Shown here: piece by piece, positions 36,651 to 48,300 of the stretch
Layout: every line of letters starts with the position of its first letter
Position numbering within the stretch: the stretch's first letter is position 1
DNA from: Taenia hydatigena
Taxonomy: Eukaryota; Platyhelminthes; Cestoda; Cyclophyllidea; Taeniidae
Direction of reading: 5' to 3'
NCBI GenBank assembly: GCA_036345935.2
Contig: JADWOT020000010.1
Coordinates: 7,614,587-7,678,586, forward strand
DNA length: 64,000 bases
Made by a program: the position numbers and the translations under genes
The notes under the pieces: generated by a model
Database searches by the model: none
Told to the model about the DNA's origin: nothing
What the model saw: only the letters and a program-made list of their open reading frames with translations

Positions 36651-38579
36651 ATTGTAGTGACTCCTAACTAATAACATTCCAAAGTCTCATTGCCAACATT
36701 TGGAGAATCCTCAACAATGCAAGAGTTTTGAAGCAAAAATTGTTTTTCCCTTGGGTGAATAATATTATTCATGGGGGTATTTGGGTAAAAATTGTAACTG
36801 TGATCGAGGAAATAAATTTTAAGTAGGCACTTACCCAGGATTTAACCGGAACGCGCCTTTAGAATGCCTTACGATGGTGATCTATCACTAGCTAGTATGA
36901 GAGAAATATCACGGTCCGCTTCAAGCATCTTTTATTTTTACAGCGGCCATACCTTATTAATACAGTGATTTCACCTTTGTGGCATCCCGTCAAGTGTTGA
37001 GGATCGCACCACGCATTTCCGCAATTCTTGACGGCATTGGAGTGGATAAGAAAATTTCATTTAAAATGGTGATCCATTGGAAGTGATGGGAGATGTTAAT
37101 GAGAATCATAACAGCCTTAACAACTGATGGCAAAATCATTTCTGTACAAACGCTGCCTTGCTTGTTATTTGCTTCATTCCTTTGCCACCACGCTCTGTGA
37201 TTAGCGCATCTCAGGGCACAGGTACGAGGCCTTCGAAGGAAACTTAAAATAGAGGTTTGTAATAACGGAATGCATACCTACGCCACTGATGTTGCGCTCC
37301 GCATCTTAAGGCACCCTGTTGCACTGGATTTGGGTGGAGCCACTCAGGGCACCAGACGATGGGCGTGTTGATTGACTCAGCAAAACCAGGCAGTTAGTTT
37401 AATCGTGTCAGCAGTCATAGCTTTCAGCTCTCTATGCTTTGGGCAAAATAGAGTAAAACCAAAGCACATACGCTGCAGTGCCGACACTTTTAAGGAGTTG
37501 TCGACAGTTTTAATCGAGTAATGGCACCAAGAATAGTGCGAACGGGAGCACCATTTGGCCCGTGAGAGTGCTATCACCTAGGTTGAAGAAGAACAGCAAC
37601 ACAATCGACCCTGGCTGCAAGTCGTAAGACAGCAGCTCCTTATACAATCGTGGGTGGATAAAGTACTCGTGCCTTTGCATGATATAGTCCATGCAAGGGT
37701 GACTGTGCAAACAGTCCTGAGGGCACACTTTGCTTTCTTTTCTCTTTCCTACCGATAAAAATCAGGAGCAAGTGCCTCACAGCTAGTTGGACAAGTACAT
37801 CTCTCTTCAGGAGTAATAATAAATTCAACGGTTCTCTTGTGGTCCACATTACGTCTGCAGCTCCCTACTTCAGCCCATTTTAGGTACAATACTCTTATTC
37901 GTCAATGCTCCAAGCATACGCCGATGCAGCCGCCCAGCTCCTCGAGTCAGGTCTTCATCCCTGAGAGAAGCTAGAGTGGGATACACAGCGCAGAGCCAAA
38001 CTCTCTGTTCTTTTCCGCCTCTCTCCACAATTTTCCGTGATTATTGATGGCTAAGCAAATCTTTTCTGATTCAGTCGTTTTAATTGCTTAAAATACTGTA
38101 AATTAAGAAGACTTTTTCTGTGTTTGTAAAGAACAATACGGATTCGGGGTAACATTAGAGAGAAGGCAAGATTGGGGGATTCTTTGGATTTTCGGCTGCT
38201 ACAGCGCGCAGGCTCTGAGAATTCAAAGGCAAACGGTAGATTGGAAATTTATGTGAAAGCTACGGTGACTTTTTCATTCCTTGCCTCCGACTTCGCTGGT
38301 TGGCTGCCGGGTCCTAATTAAGCTGCCTACTATTCTCCGTCTTTTCCTTCTCTTCCATTTAAGAACTTGTAGAAACGCATTTTAATGACACAGAAGCAAA
38401 CAATCGGTAAAATAATGTTTGAATGGTGATTCTTAGGGTTACACGAGACTATGCAACCTTTTGCTGTAGATTTTACAACACTTGGCAGTAAAAATTAACT
38501 TGGCGGTGCCACGCGCAATACGGCTGGAGCTTCTCGGTGCCAGTGAAGAGCACCATACCCAAAGAGGCGGAGACGTCAA
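36651..38579. other. no gene recognised
   Basis: Frames at 37377-37577, 37510-37728 and 37640-37849 (all minus) show no recognisable domain. The stretch is ordinary, AT-leaning sequence. Confidence 0.35.
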
Positions 38580-38660
38580 AGCAAGTGTGATGTGGTGACG
38601 CCTTTTTTTCAAAGACGCCTCTGTCACAACCAACTCGTGTGGAACCACCTAAGAGCTAAT
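38580..38660 (-). repeat. dispersed repeat family D, short inverted fragment
   Basis: GACGCCTCTGTCACAACC and GTGTGGAACCACCTAAGAGC match the stretch near 40700 (GGCGCCTTTGTAACACCC and GTGGAGACACTCAGGAGC) and the reverse complement of about 20575-20635. Only about 80 bases are recognisable. Confidence 0.5.
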
Positions 38661-40379
38661 GAAAGGTGAGAGTGGATACCACACAAGAAGCATGATAATT
38701 GGCCAAATAGAGCCACGCATTTGTAGGCCCTGAGCCAGCAGTCACCACAGTCAAATGCTAGTGCGCTTGGGTAGGGCATATGATTTGGTCCACCCTAAGT
38801 TCATAACAACAAGCAAATAATTCTGCTTAATGTATTGTAATGGAAAACTAGGGAAGTGGAAGCACGTGGAAGGAAACAGAGGCAATTCCTTTTAACCATT
38901 GGTGCTGGCAGAGCTCTCCCTCAGCTAATGCTCTGTGTTTCTCTCCTTTGATCTCTGTAGGCCGTTGTTAAACAGTTGCACAGCCAGGCGTCAGCACTTT
39001 CTACTTGATGGGTATAAGACTGTGATAAAAGCATTCTTTTGACACATACTATAGAGCCTGATGTTACTGGGAGGGCCCAGAAGGCATCTAATGTGGTGGA
39101 AGCTCAAGGCAGTCTCCTCATCCGAGACCACGAGCTAAGCACTCTACGTGTTACAGTACATAGAGCCTAATAATAATGAAGAGCTCGGAATTGCTTCGAC
39201 ACTCCTTTGACTCCAATTCAATGCATTGCCTTAAGTCCCAAAAAGGATCTGGGCCGTTGCATTGCTTGTGGCTAGAATAGTGCATTCCAAAGCGATTCTG
39301 TCGACGGGATTGCCTGCATCATATTCATTGTTGATGCATCTCACACGCGCTCACTCAGGTGCACTCAATCGAATCCTCTTCTTTCTCTGAAACATCGGCA
39401 AGGAGCTCATTCTGCTGCCCTATCTTTGATGAAATAGTTTTGGTCTCAGCCTATTGAAGATAAATAACAAAATTTCACCATATCCTTGAGCAATTAAATC
39501 TACTGAAGTCTCTTCCTGAAGGTCAAGAGGGCGCTTTTGTTTTCAGTCACGAGAGCAAGTAATCAGCAGTAAGTCTTCACAACGCATGTCCACTCAATTG
39601 AGTGCTTTCTGGAAGGTTCTAGAAACCCAGGCTTCGCCTCTCTGGGCCTATTTCCACCCCAATCAGTCCCAATTTTGCTGACTGGGTTCCTGTGAGAGGG
39701 TTTGCACAACCGATGTCAGTGAGCTTACTAACACTTCAGTGTAAGGCGGCTGCATGCTTCATTTAAAATTGGATTTATTTCGCGTTTTGGTGGCCACTTG
39801 AAGCCAACTTGGTTTGCGTCCAATTACATTCGCTTACTTGTTCACCTATTTACTTGCCTTCCTACTTAACACAGGTTCGGTTAAGGATTGGCACAGCGAA
39901 GGACATTTTGGATACAAAGACAAGAAACTGAAAGGCAAGCTTCACTTAGCACCAAATCTCAACTGTAGGAAAGCATTGCAGGTTTAGAAGTAGAGGGAAA
40001 GCAGAATCCTCTTTACAAAAAATGTGGACCACTCGTCGATCTGCAATTTTAAGCCAGTGGCATTCGCATCTGACGTCATATCAGCTATGATTGAGGAAAT
40101 CGGAGACAGGACTGCCACCTCATTGTGCCGCCATAGGTGACACATTGATTGGCGTTGTTGTCTCAGCTACAAAGCACTAATTCTGTTAGGCATTGCTCCA
40201 CTGGTATGAAAATCACTAATTTGTGCCGAAGGGGAACACTTGCGGGGTCTTGTGTAATTTTACAAAACTATTTTCCTGATAGTAAGGGCGATGAGAAGGA
40301 CAATAGGTGCTTAAGAGGACATTTCTAACTCATTGATTAGGTCTTACGGGCATCAATATACTGTCAGTCAATGGTCAAA
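38661..40379. other. no gene recognised
   Basis: No frame above 60 codons with any motif, and no repeat partner found. Confidence 0.35.
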
Positions 40380-40770
40380 ACATTGGCGCTTCTACGGCGC
40401 TACAGTTGTGCCACCCATACATCACTATGGAGCTGTCACCACTGTTCACGCCACTGCTCACATACAAACCTGTCCACACCGGAGCCTGTGCTGTGCGTCA
40501 TTGCCTCGAGTGTGCGGTCGCCAACGAATGAGAAGAAGCACGGGGCTGTGGCAAATCGTGGTTGGATGAGTGCCTTCCAATAAGCACGCGTCATGTGATT
40601 GGCACAGCTCACAGCCCAATCACAATCGTCCTGGCTAAGCAGACGCAGACATCAAAGAAATCGTGACTGGGTGGCTTGCGATATTTGAGAGCATTCTTCA
40701 GAGGCGCCTTTGTAACACCCAAATCGGGTGGAGACACTCAGGAGCTAAAGAAATGTCAGACGAAGCGTTT
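40380..40770 (-). repeat. dispersed repeat family D, copy 4 (inverted)
   Basis: The reverse complement carries the family landmarks in the same order as 20505-20905, including ATCAAAGAAATCGTGACTGG (complement of CAGTTTCTTTGAT) at about 40653-40672 and GGAGCTGTCACCACTGTTCA (complement of GTGACAGCTCC) at about 40430-40449. Frames at 40333-40569 and 40371-40583 lie inside it and are incidental. Confidence 0.7.
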
Positions 40771-41806
40771 CTCAGTTGCCTAAACATGACCAGCCACGTG
40801 GACTGCATGCGCCGGCAGTCACCGCATTCAACTCGAAATGCGTTTGGGTTGAGCATATGAAATGATCCTTACAGCATTTTTACAACAGATTGCCATATTT
40901 TGTCAGATTGTGCTTTTACTCAATATCATGCCAGTGGCACCATTCCTCTTGCCTAAGTGAGGAAGAACCGGTTGATTTGGTGATGACAAATAAAACGAAT
41001 ACCATAGTTCGCTACTGTCATAATCCCAAAAACATCCCTGAAGCAGTTTGTAGCTAAGAATCTAAAGCTTGGCATGAGCGTAACATCTTGCAGCGATAAC
41101 TTCATATTAGTAACACTCGGTATCCTGAATTCCACCTCATATTAACAGTAGATCAGATCAGTCTTTTCTGCATTCTTTTCGTTTTTTTTTGATTCCCCTT
41201 CTCTTTCTCAACAGGACCTCTCACCTTTTAGGTGGGTCTGGTTAAGGCACGTCCATGTACGACCGGAGGAGGAATTGGGAAGGGGCAACTTCTTTATATT
41301 CTATTCGGGTCTCACACGCTAGTTGAGGGTAGTAGTGAAGTAGAGTTTCAACGGCTTAAACGTTGAAGCCTTTCTTGAGGAGAAAAAGATTATGCAAAGA
41401 CCTTCACATCAACGCATATTGCACGTTCTTCGGCCTCTGCCTTAATCCACTGAAGTTACGTGTAACTTACCCCCGAGAAGGCATTTATACAATAATAGAT
41501 ACATTAGTCAGTCAGCAATAATAGGATTGCACGTATTTTGTTTAATTGGATGGCTGTAATGGTTGAGAGGTATCTAGAGATAAGACAAGTGGTGAAGGGC
41601 GATTTACGAGTGTCGAACGCGATAAAGACGAGAGTGGCTCCATGACGCTCACTACCTTCGAGTGGAAAATCCTTGGCTTTAGTTGAGGCTTTACCAAAGT
41701 CTAGTTTCGTTCGGTCTTTATGTGCCCATTAGATAAACGCCAACTCTATCGACCTAAAGCGTTAATTGATGAGTTGCTTTCTTTTGCTTCCTTCATCGCC
41801 CTTTAG
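40771..41806. other. no gene recognised
   Basis: The last 40 bases before 41806 form a pyrimidine-rich acceptor (CTTCATCGCCCTTTAG) for the kinase-like fragment that follows. No upstream kinase exon could be found in this stretch. Confidence 0.35.
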
Positions 41807-41933
41807 GTGCTTCCCTTTTTGTTGGTTGTCACCAGAAGCAATAATGAGCAGCTACCAGCCAAATGCTAAGGTTGATGTCTGGTCCTTTGAAGTCCTCATG
41901 CATGGCGTTCCAGAGTACGGAGACACGTCTTAA
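41807..41933 (+). pseudogene. isolated tyrosine-kinase exon fragment (PE-A-I / DVWSF)
   Basis: A consensus-like acceptor (CCCTTTAG) is followed by 41 codons reading CFPFCWLSPEAIMSS, then YQPNAKVDVWSFEVLM, then a Pro-Glu-Tyr-Gly-Asp-Thr segment and a TAA. This corresponds to kinase subdomains VIII-IX (FP-x-x-W-x-x-PEAI, DVWSFGVL, PY-x-D). Residues kept include the APE-type Glu, the DVW Asp and WSF; the WSFG glycine is Glu. The frame ends with no donor in sight, and no catalytic loop exon is visible within 5 kb, so it is probably a relic. It shares the YQPN spelling with the fragment at 14.8-15.1 kb, which suggests both derive from the same parent gene. Confidence 0.6.
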
Positions 41934-43318
41934 GAAGGATGGTTTATGTATCAAATCCAGGGGTACTTGATAGTAACAGAGATTTCTGTTTGCTTTCCTG
42001 TCGTGAAAAAATAAACGTTATTTTACCGCTAGCTGGTGTGCGTGTGTGTGAAAGTAAAGAAAGAGGAATTAGGAGCGGTAAAAGAGGAAAAGGATAGGAG
42101 AAGATGCTTGCAGTGAATAAATGAATAAATGGAAGATAGAAAGAGCAAAAAGAGAGGAAAGATGCAGTGGAGCGATAAAAAGCTTTGAGAAATCGGCAAA
42201 CTCTAATTAGAAGAAACGCAAAAGCAAACGTAGAGCAAACCACACAAGCCAGTTATTCGTTCGTAACCTTAACCGTCCTTTGTGTTGTAGTTAATCGAAA
42301 CATGAAGTTAAGAAAAGCCATAATTAGAAGTCAAATATTAAAAATTTACAGCAAAATCGAAACAAGGAATAGACTTTTATAAGTTTAAACGTCAGTCATG
42401 TTATGCAACGGATCTAGAGCGTTCCTCCTCTTCTCTCTTACCGCCCATGCTATTAAAAGTCTGAACATGCTTCGACATCTTTAAGATAAACGAGAGAGTG
42501 GGCACGAAAAGATCTCTTAGGAGAGTTCAAAATAGGGATAAATCACGACTTTAAGAGCCAACACTCTGCTCCGCAACCAGGTTCAAATTGTCGTTCTGTC
42601 CTGACCTACAAAGCACGCCCCATATAACTTAAAACCTAAAAATAAATAGCAAAAAGATTTTTGCCTATTTAAAAAAACGTAATTTTGCCTTTCTGTTGTT
42701 TATAAATAGTTTCATTTGCTTTTATATCCTTGCGATTCGCTGCTGAGTTTCTCATTGCTGCGTGCTTTGTAATTTGTTTTGTTTATATGTTTGCTCTTCA
42801 AATATAACATCAAAGGCAAATCTTAGCACCAGCAGCCTTAAACTTAAGGATAAAACATAAAAATTAGAAGCTTGTTTGTTTTATCAAGCAAACACTGAGG
42901 TGATTGGTCAGTTTTGTATATTGAGCGCGTAAGTGGTGTGCATTCTAGGTATCCTCGTTTCCTATCAGTCGGGTGGGTATTCAACGCCCTTTGCTGGTTA
43001 CAAGTTTAGTATTTGTGGTTTTAGGACATTTTAATACCGATTTGCTTCATCTTCGCTTTTAATTGCTAGGGTAAACGCAAAAGCTTCATAATGTGACCAT
43101 TAGAGCGTTTTGTTTTCCAACTACAACTGCATTTTTTGCACTCTGCAATACTTCAGACAATAAATTATGATTGTTTTGATAATTATAGAAGTGGTTAGCT
43201 TCTTTACTGAAGGTTGACTTCTAATAATGATGCGCAACTTAGTTAAGGAGTGTTATAACCACCCCAGCTGCTTGACATTTATTCAAGATTTTCTTGCGAC
43301 TAAGAGCCTATTGTGTGC

Positions 43319-43362
<44 letters not shown>

Positions 43363-44804
43363 CTGTATATCTGCCTCCTTTAACTGCTTAAATATAAAAA
43401 GCGTTAAAGAAGCAGCTGCAGTTGGTGTCAAGACTTGTTGTTTTTCGCTTGTACTACCTGCTCGAGTTGATGTTTTGACTGCGCAACATTTCTAGCGAAT
43501 AATCGAGATTGTTTTGGTTGTTTCTAAATGGTTCGCTACTTTAATAGGTATGAGTTTTGGGTAATGAGGCCTAATTTGATGAATAGACCTTTAACTTTGT
43601 TAAGAGCTTTCTACTCATTCATTATTTTCTCACTGATAGATACCCATTTATTTATGGGTATCCGCTTATCAGTTCCCTTCCTACGCACTTCTATGCTGCT
43701 GTAGAGTACTTTGATCTGTTGATTACGATTGTTCTGGTCGTTCTTCGAATGAGCATGGATTGGTTTCCACCGTGTTAGCTAAAATTTCAGTTCTCGATGA
43801 TGTAGTGTAGGAAGTCCGACCTCACTGATCTCCTGAACGCGGGTTCAGCTTCGACATGAGTTTATGTTTGGCTGTTTACTTGTTTATTTGTTTGTATTAC
43901 TTAGAAAAACAGGGCGGCATCTCGGCGACTCAGAAGTGTCTGCCTGGAGGGCTGTAGTAGTAATAATAGTAGTAGTTGTGGACTTTCATTGATTACAAAT
44001 ACCAACAATTACCACTGCTGGCTGCTTTTGGTGCTAACTTGTCTGGTCAGTAAGAAGTGTGTAACTGAGACTTATTAGTTTGATAGGAGTTTGACTTTCT
44101 TTGTAGATGACTGTCAGCGTTGAAGTGGCAGTCGGCGCAGCAGGAAATAGAGGAGGAGGAGGAGGATGAGGTTGGGAGGGAGAGTGAGGAGGAGTAGGTG
44201 CTGCGTCGTTGTTGCTTCCTGCTATTGCTACTACCGCTGCTGCGAGACGTTGCGGCGTTTGTGACCTGATGGGCATAAGGAGTAGTAGAGGGGAAATCGA
44301 TCCTGTCTTCTTCGTTTGCCCCACTGCTGCTGCTCGACCCTCTGTGACACTAAAGTGTCGACCTCGTCGTTGTTGTTGCTGAAGCCCTGCTTCACTAAGC
44401 AGGGAGTGTTACTTTCTTGCCATGGGAGGCGTCGACGCGAGATCTCGTCCGTCGGAAAATTTGACTGCTTCAAAAGTGCTAGCAAACGCAAATGCGGAGG
44501 TTCCTCCAACTCATAACTTGGGTGCATTTGAATCCTGTCTTGTTCTGTTTTATTGAAGCAGAACAAGTGTAAGAAAGGCAGAGGTGACTTCATCGAAGTG
44601 CTGCAACGGCTTGATGGCGTTTTTCATGATCGGCGGCCTAATTCTGTCTGCGTCTCGTTGATCGTTGACTGACTGACCAATAAATCAATACTTTTATCAA
44701 TAAAGCAATCAATGAGCTGCCTATCGTGATGTAATTGCACGTTGTGAGAATTACAAAGTGTTCTCAAGCTGCTCGCGACAAACACTGCCTAGGCCATTAC
44801 AATC
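41934..44804. other. no gene recognised; AT-rich then low-complexity
   Basis: 41.9-43.6 kb is AT-rich with many short A and T runs and an AT microsatellite at 43322-43358. Between 44100 and 44420 there are GA-rich and GCT/GTT-type triplet runs that give Pro-rich and Gln/Arg-rich frames on the minus strand (44034-44324 and 44231-44593); composition explains these. This may be upstream regulatory or UTR sequence of the gene that starts near 45 kb, but no TATA box or start site is clear. Confidence 0.35.
43322..43358. repeat. AT dinucleotide repeat with palindromic flanks
   Basis: A 37-base alternating TA run. The flanks GTGCAT (43315-43320) and ATGCAC (43357-43362) are complementary, extending the potential cruciform by six base pairs. 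Confidence 0.9.
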
Positions 44805-44873
44805 ATGACTTCGATCCCAACTCTTTCCGGCCCTCTACTCGCCTTTTGCAATTTGTTAACCCCTTCGACTCAG

Positions 44874-45073
44874 GAGAGGGTCCGTGAAGAGACGTCAAAA
44901 TTGCCTCCTGCAGCCAGCTCCACTCTGTCCTCTAATCCGATTCCAAAATCTAAATGCCCACAGAGCATCCACCACCCATCCTTTAACTTCCATTGCATCC
45001 TGGGCCTCAACTCCCATTCGTCACACTTTATCGACAACGCGTTGTTCATTCAACGATTTGATTAAACACATCC
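44874..45073 (+). CDS. possible 5' exon of the downstream membrane-protein gene
   Basis: A pyrimidine-rich stretch ending TTCGACTCAG at 44864-44873 could be an acceptor, and ATCC|GTAAGT after 45073 is a strong donor. Between them one frame stays open: VKRRQNCLLQPAPLCPL and onward to FNDLIKHI. It ends in phase 1, which fits the phase used by the later exons. No domain is recognised. An overlapping ATG frame at 44805-45065 (MTSIPTLSGP...) is an alternative that ends in a stop before the donor. The join to the transmembrane exon is not resolved: an acceptor ending in AAG at 45325 would match phase 1, but it is weak. Confidence 0.3.
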
Positions 45074-45308
45074 GTAAGTACCTCCTTTTATGCATAGTAG
45101 TCTACAGCCTTCGTTCAACTTCCACTACTGGCATTTTATCGTCTGCCTTTCTAGTTCCACCTGTGGCATTCGGTCGGTCGGTGGTCTGACCAACCAACAC
45201 TGGTCAGCGCAATCTGCAGCACTGGCGTCTTTGAAGCTGTGAGAAACCACGTTCCTGTGTTCTCGATGACGTGGACGACGCCACGGTGACAGCTGCATTC
45301 TGAATCAG

Positions 45309-48300
45309 GCCTTTAACTTATCAAGCATATCAAGTGAGAAAAGGCAAGCCGAAGATCAGTACACATGTTGAGTCGAAGTACTCCTCTCTGAGAGCGTTAG
45401 TATTAGTAAACCTTCTAATTATCTTCCTTCTGCTCCTCCTCCATGTGTGCTATGATGTGATGGCTATTGAGCCAAAGCAGAGAAGCACATGGGAAGACGA
45501 TGTCTGCTACCAGGAAACGACCTATAAGGAGGACTGTTGTGCAAAGCCGACACCACTAGACCCCACTGCTAGACACTACGTGACACGCGCCGCAGATCGA
45601 TCCACGCACATGTCAAATGCGAAGACGTCAATCACACACTCAACTGTCAGATATGCTTACGTACGAGTTGCGAAGCCTTCTACTACTCATCTTGCTTCTC
45701 CGTCTTATCCTTGTTTCCACTACTCGGTTCATTGCCAGCGTCTTCACCTCCTTTTGGTTCGTTCTCCTCGCCTTCAGTTTCCTTATCATCCTCCTCTACT
45801 TTCGCCTCCGACGTCATCCCGCTCTCCTTACTCTTGTCATTTCCAAAAGTTGCAAAGACGTCAAGGGACCGAAGCAGGTAGAAATCGCAGAAATTAGAGG
45901 TAAGTCGTACTATCATCCTTTTCTCCGCCTCCTCCTCCTCCCACGTCTACTTCTGCTCCTCTTCCTTCTTCCAATCCATCTTGCCCCTTTTCTTCCCTAC
46001 TAGGTTTGCATGCGTTAATTCAACATTGTGCTCGCTAGTATGCCAGTGCATTTCACTCATTAAGAGAGAAAGCGAGGGTTAAATGCTCAAAGCGTGCCAT
46101 CAGGGAGAAATACGTAGTTGATTTTTTTTCCATTCAGCTGCATGATTATAGTAGTGCGGAGGTGAAGGTATTATGGATAGTGGGAAGCTAGAGCGAAAGG
46201 AATGAAGAAGAGATGTCTACAGCACTACGCATAGACATACAGTAATAACATTTTGCCAGCCCTCTTCCCTAATATCCTTTCCCCTCTGCTCTCAGCTCCT
46301 CGTCTCCTCTCTTCTCCTCATTTACCCATTCCTCCGTCTACTTCAGTTGAACAAGCGTGTTACTTCGCCACCATCGGAGAGGTACAATCGCCACCCTTGT
46401 CTTCTCTGGTGCGAAGCAAGTACTCACGTAGATACATAATTAGGGAGATCCATCAAGAAGTTACCTTTGTCAGCTCCATAGCAGCCTTTAGGGGTAAGTC
46501 GCCATTTTCTTTCATGCAGGTATGCCTTGTACCGCTTTGCTCATCTCGTTTCTTATGTCTGCCTCGCACGCGATTGCGAATTGCCTAATCGAGAGCAGGA
46601 GTAGGGACAGAAGTAGGAGCAGGTGTAGTGAAACAGAAGCAGTGTAGCACGTTAGGCAAAACTAGGCTTAACTAGGCCGGACTGTACTGGACTAATTCAA
46701 ATACGAGTAGAATAGAGCAGCCACGTATGCCTGATTATGACAGTCTGGTGTGGAGGAGAGTGAGAAAGGTTGGGAAGGAAGAGGATAGGTAGGTAGCCGT
46801 CTTCATGACCTACCGTTCAAATCAACCTTAACGCCTCCTCATTTGTCACGTCGAATCAGTCTAACGCAACTGCAGGCTGCATGCATTGAGGTCTTTCTTT
46901 TCTGTTTGGCAGATATTAGGGACAAAAGTGCATACGCAGCAGCAAGGTCCGGCGACGTCTCCGAGATGGTGGAGCGGAAACCCTTTTGCCTCCTCCTCCT
47001 CCTCTCGCATGTCCCTCTCCAATCCATTTCCGGTGAGTCACTTCATCTTCTTCTTGTCTGCATTCCACTTCACTGCATATGCTCTTTAGCACTGCGTCTT
47101 ACATTGTCTTAGTGCTTACGCTTCATTTATTCAAATCCCAGAAAAGGGAGGAAAGAGTGCTGCCTGCATATCATCTTCTTACGGTCCTTCATGTTCCCAT
47201 TTCGGTGACGTCAGGGCGTCTCACTCGTCTGGCTACCCCACGTTTCTGTCACGTTCTCCTCTCCCGGACCCACAGTCTCTTCTCCTCTTCCTCCGCCTCC
47301 TCCTCCTCCTCCAACCCTATTATTTGCCAACGCCCTTTAAGCAAGTCCCGTTCCTCTCTCCATTTCCTTTATTCCTCATCATGCTATGTTAAATGGTGAT
47401 GGTGATGAGAGAAGTTTTGCTGCGGACTAGACGAGTCCTAGACTACACCAGAGTAGACTACACTAGACTTAAGCAATGTCTGAATTCCGCTTTAACTTAG
47501 CTAGCATTGCCGTATCCCCTTCATTCCCATCTTCAATTTTTTTTTACTTTTCTGTAGCTTGTTTTATTCCATGCCGCCTCAATTCTGCCACCTCTTCCTC
47601 CTCATCCCACTCCTTCTCCACCAGTTATGCCCTTGAGAGCGAAGGTTAGTGCTTTCCACCTACTTCCCGCTTCGTATTGCTTCCCATCCCATTCTCCACA
47701 TTCATCTCCCACCTTGTGGAGAGTTCCTCTACCTGGTGATCCATATTAACGGGTAAGAAGGTGCACTTCTCTCCCTGCTCATCCATCTTCACTCTGTTCG
47801 TTCGGTTTGTCCCACTGTGTGTGCATACCGTTGTCCACTTCCTTCCTTTGTCCTTCTAGATCGTTGTCGTGATCAGTGTGGCACAGAAACAGGTGAGAAC
47901 ATGTGTTGCTTGTATGTGTACGCGCGTGTGTTTGTGTGTGTAGGCCTGTTGACACAGTTGGTCAATCTTCCTCTCCGTACGCGACTTTGCAGACGACCAG
48001 GTGGATAGTTGTATCCTGGGCCCAGTAAGCTCTCCTTTGACCGTTCATTTGTTGTTTGGTTTGCTGGCAGGTTGGTTGGTTTTCAGTTCTCACTTTTTAA
48101 CCCACCTATTTCGCGTTATTCGCCTCCTGCTTCTTCCGCCTCTGTCTCCTGTCCTCCCTCATCTTTCTTTTCTTTTTCCCTTTTTCAGATTGAAGAAGAC
48201 ATATCGTGGTGGAAAGGAAGCAGCGACGACAAAAATATGAGCAACGTTGTGCATGGAGGTGGTCCAAACCGTCACAGATGGTTGCGGCGATTAGCCAACC

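Noticed and set aside
44034..44593. Minus-strand Pro-rich and Gln/Arg-rich frames of 96 and 120 codons
   Set aside because: Their composition is explained by GGA/GAG and GCT-type triplet runs; no splice context or domain supports a gene.
46253..46346. N-terminal extension of the open frame leading into exon 46347-46493
   Set aside because: The stretch is a pyrimidine tract ending in a good acceptor (TACTTCAG), so it is intron rather than coding.
47700..47760. Possible extra exon ending AACGG|GTAAGA
   Set aside because: The available acceptors give lengths of 29 or 31 bases that introduce a stop or break the phase of the following exon.
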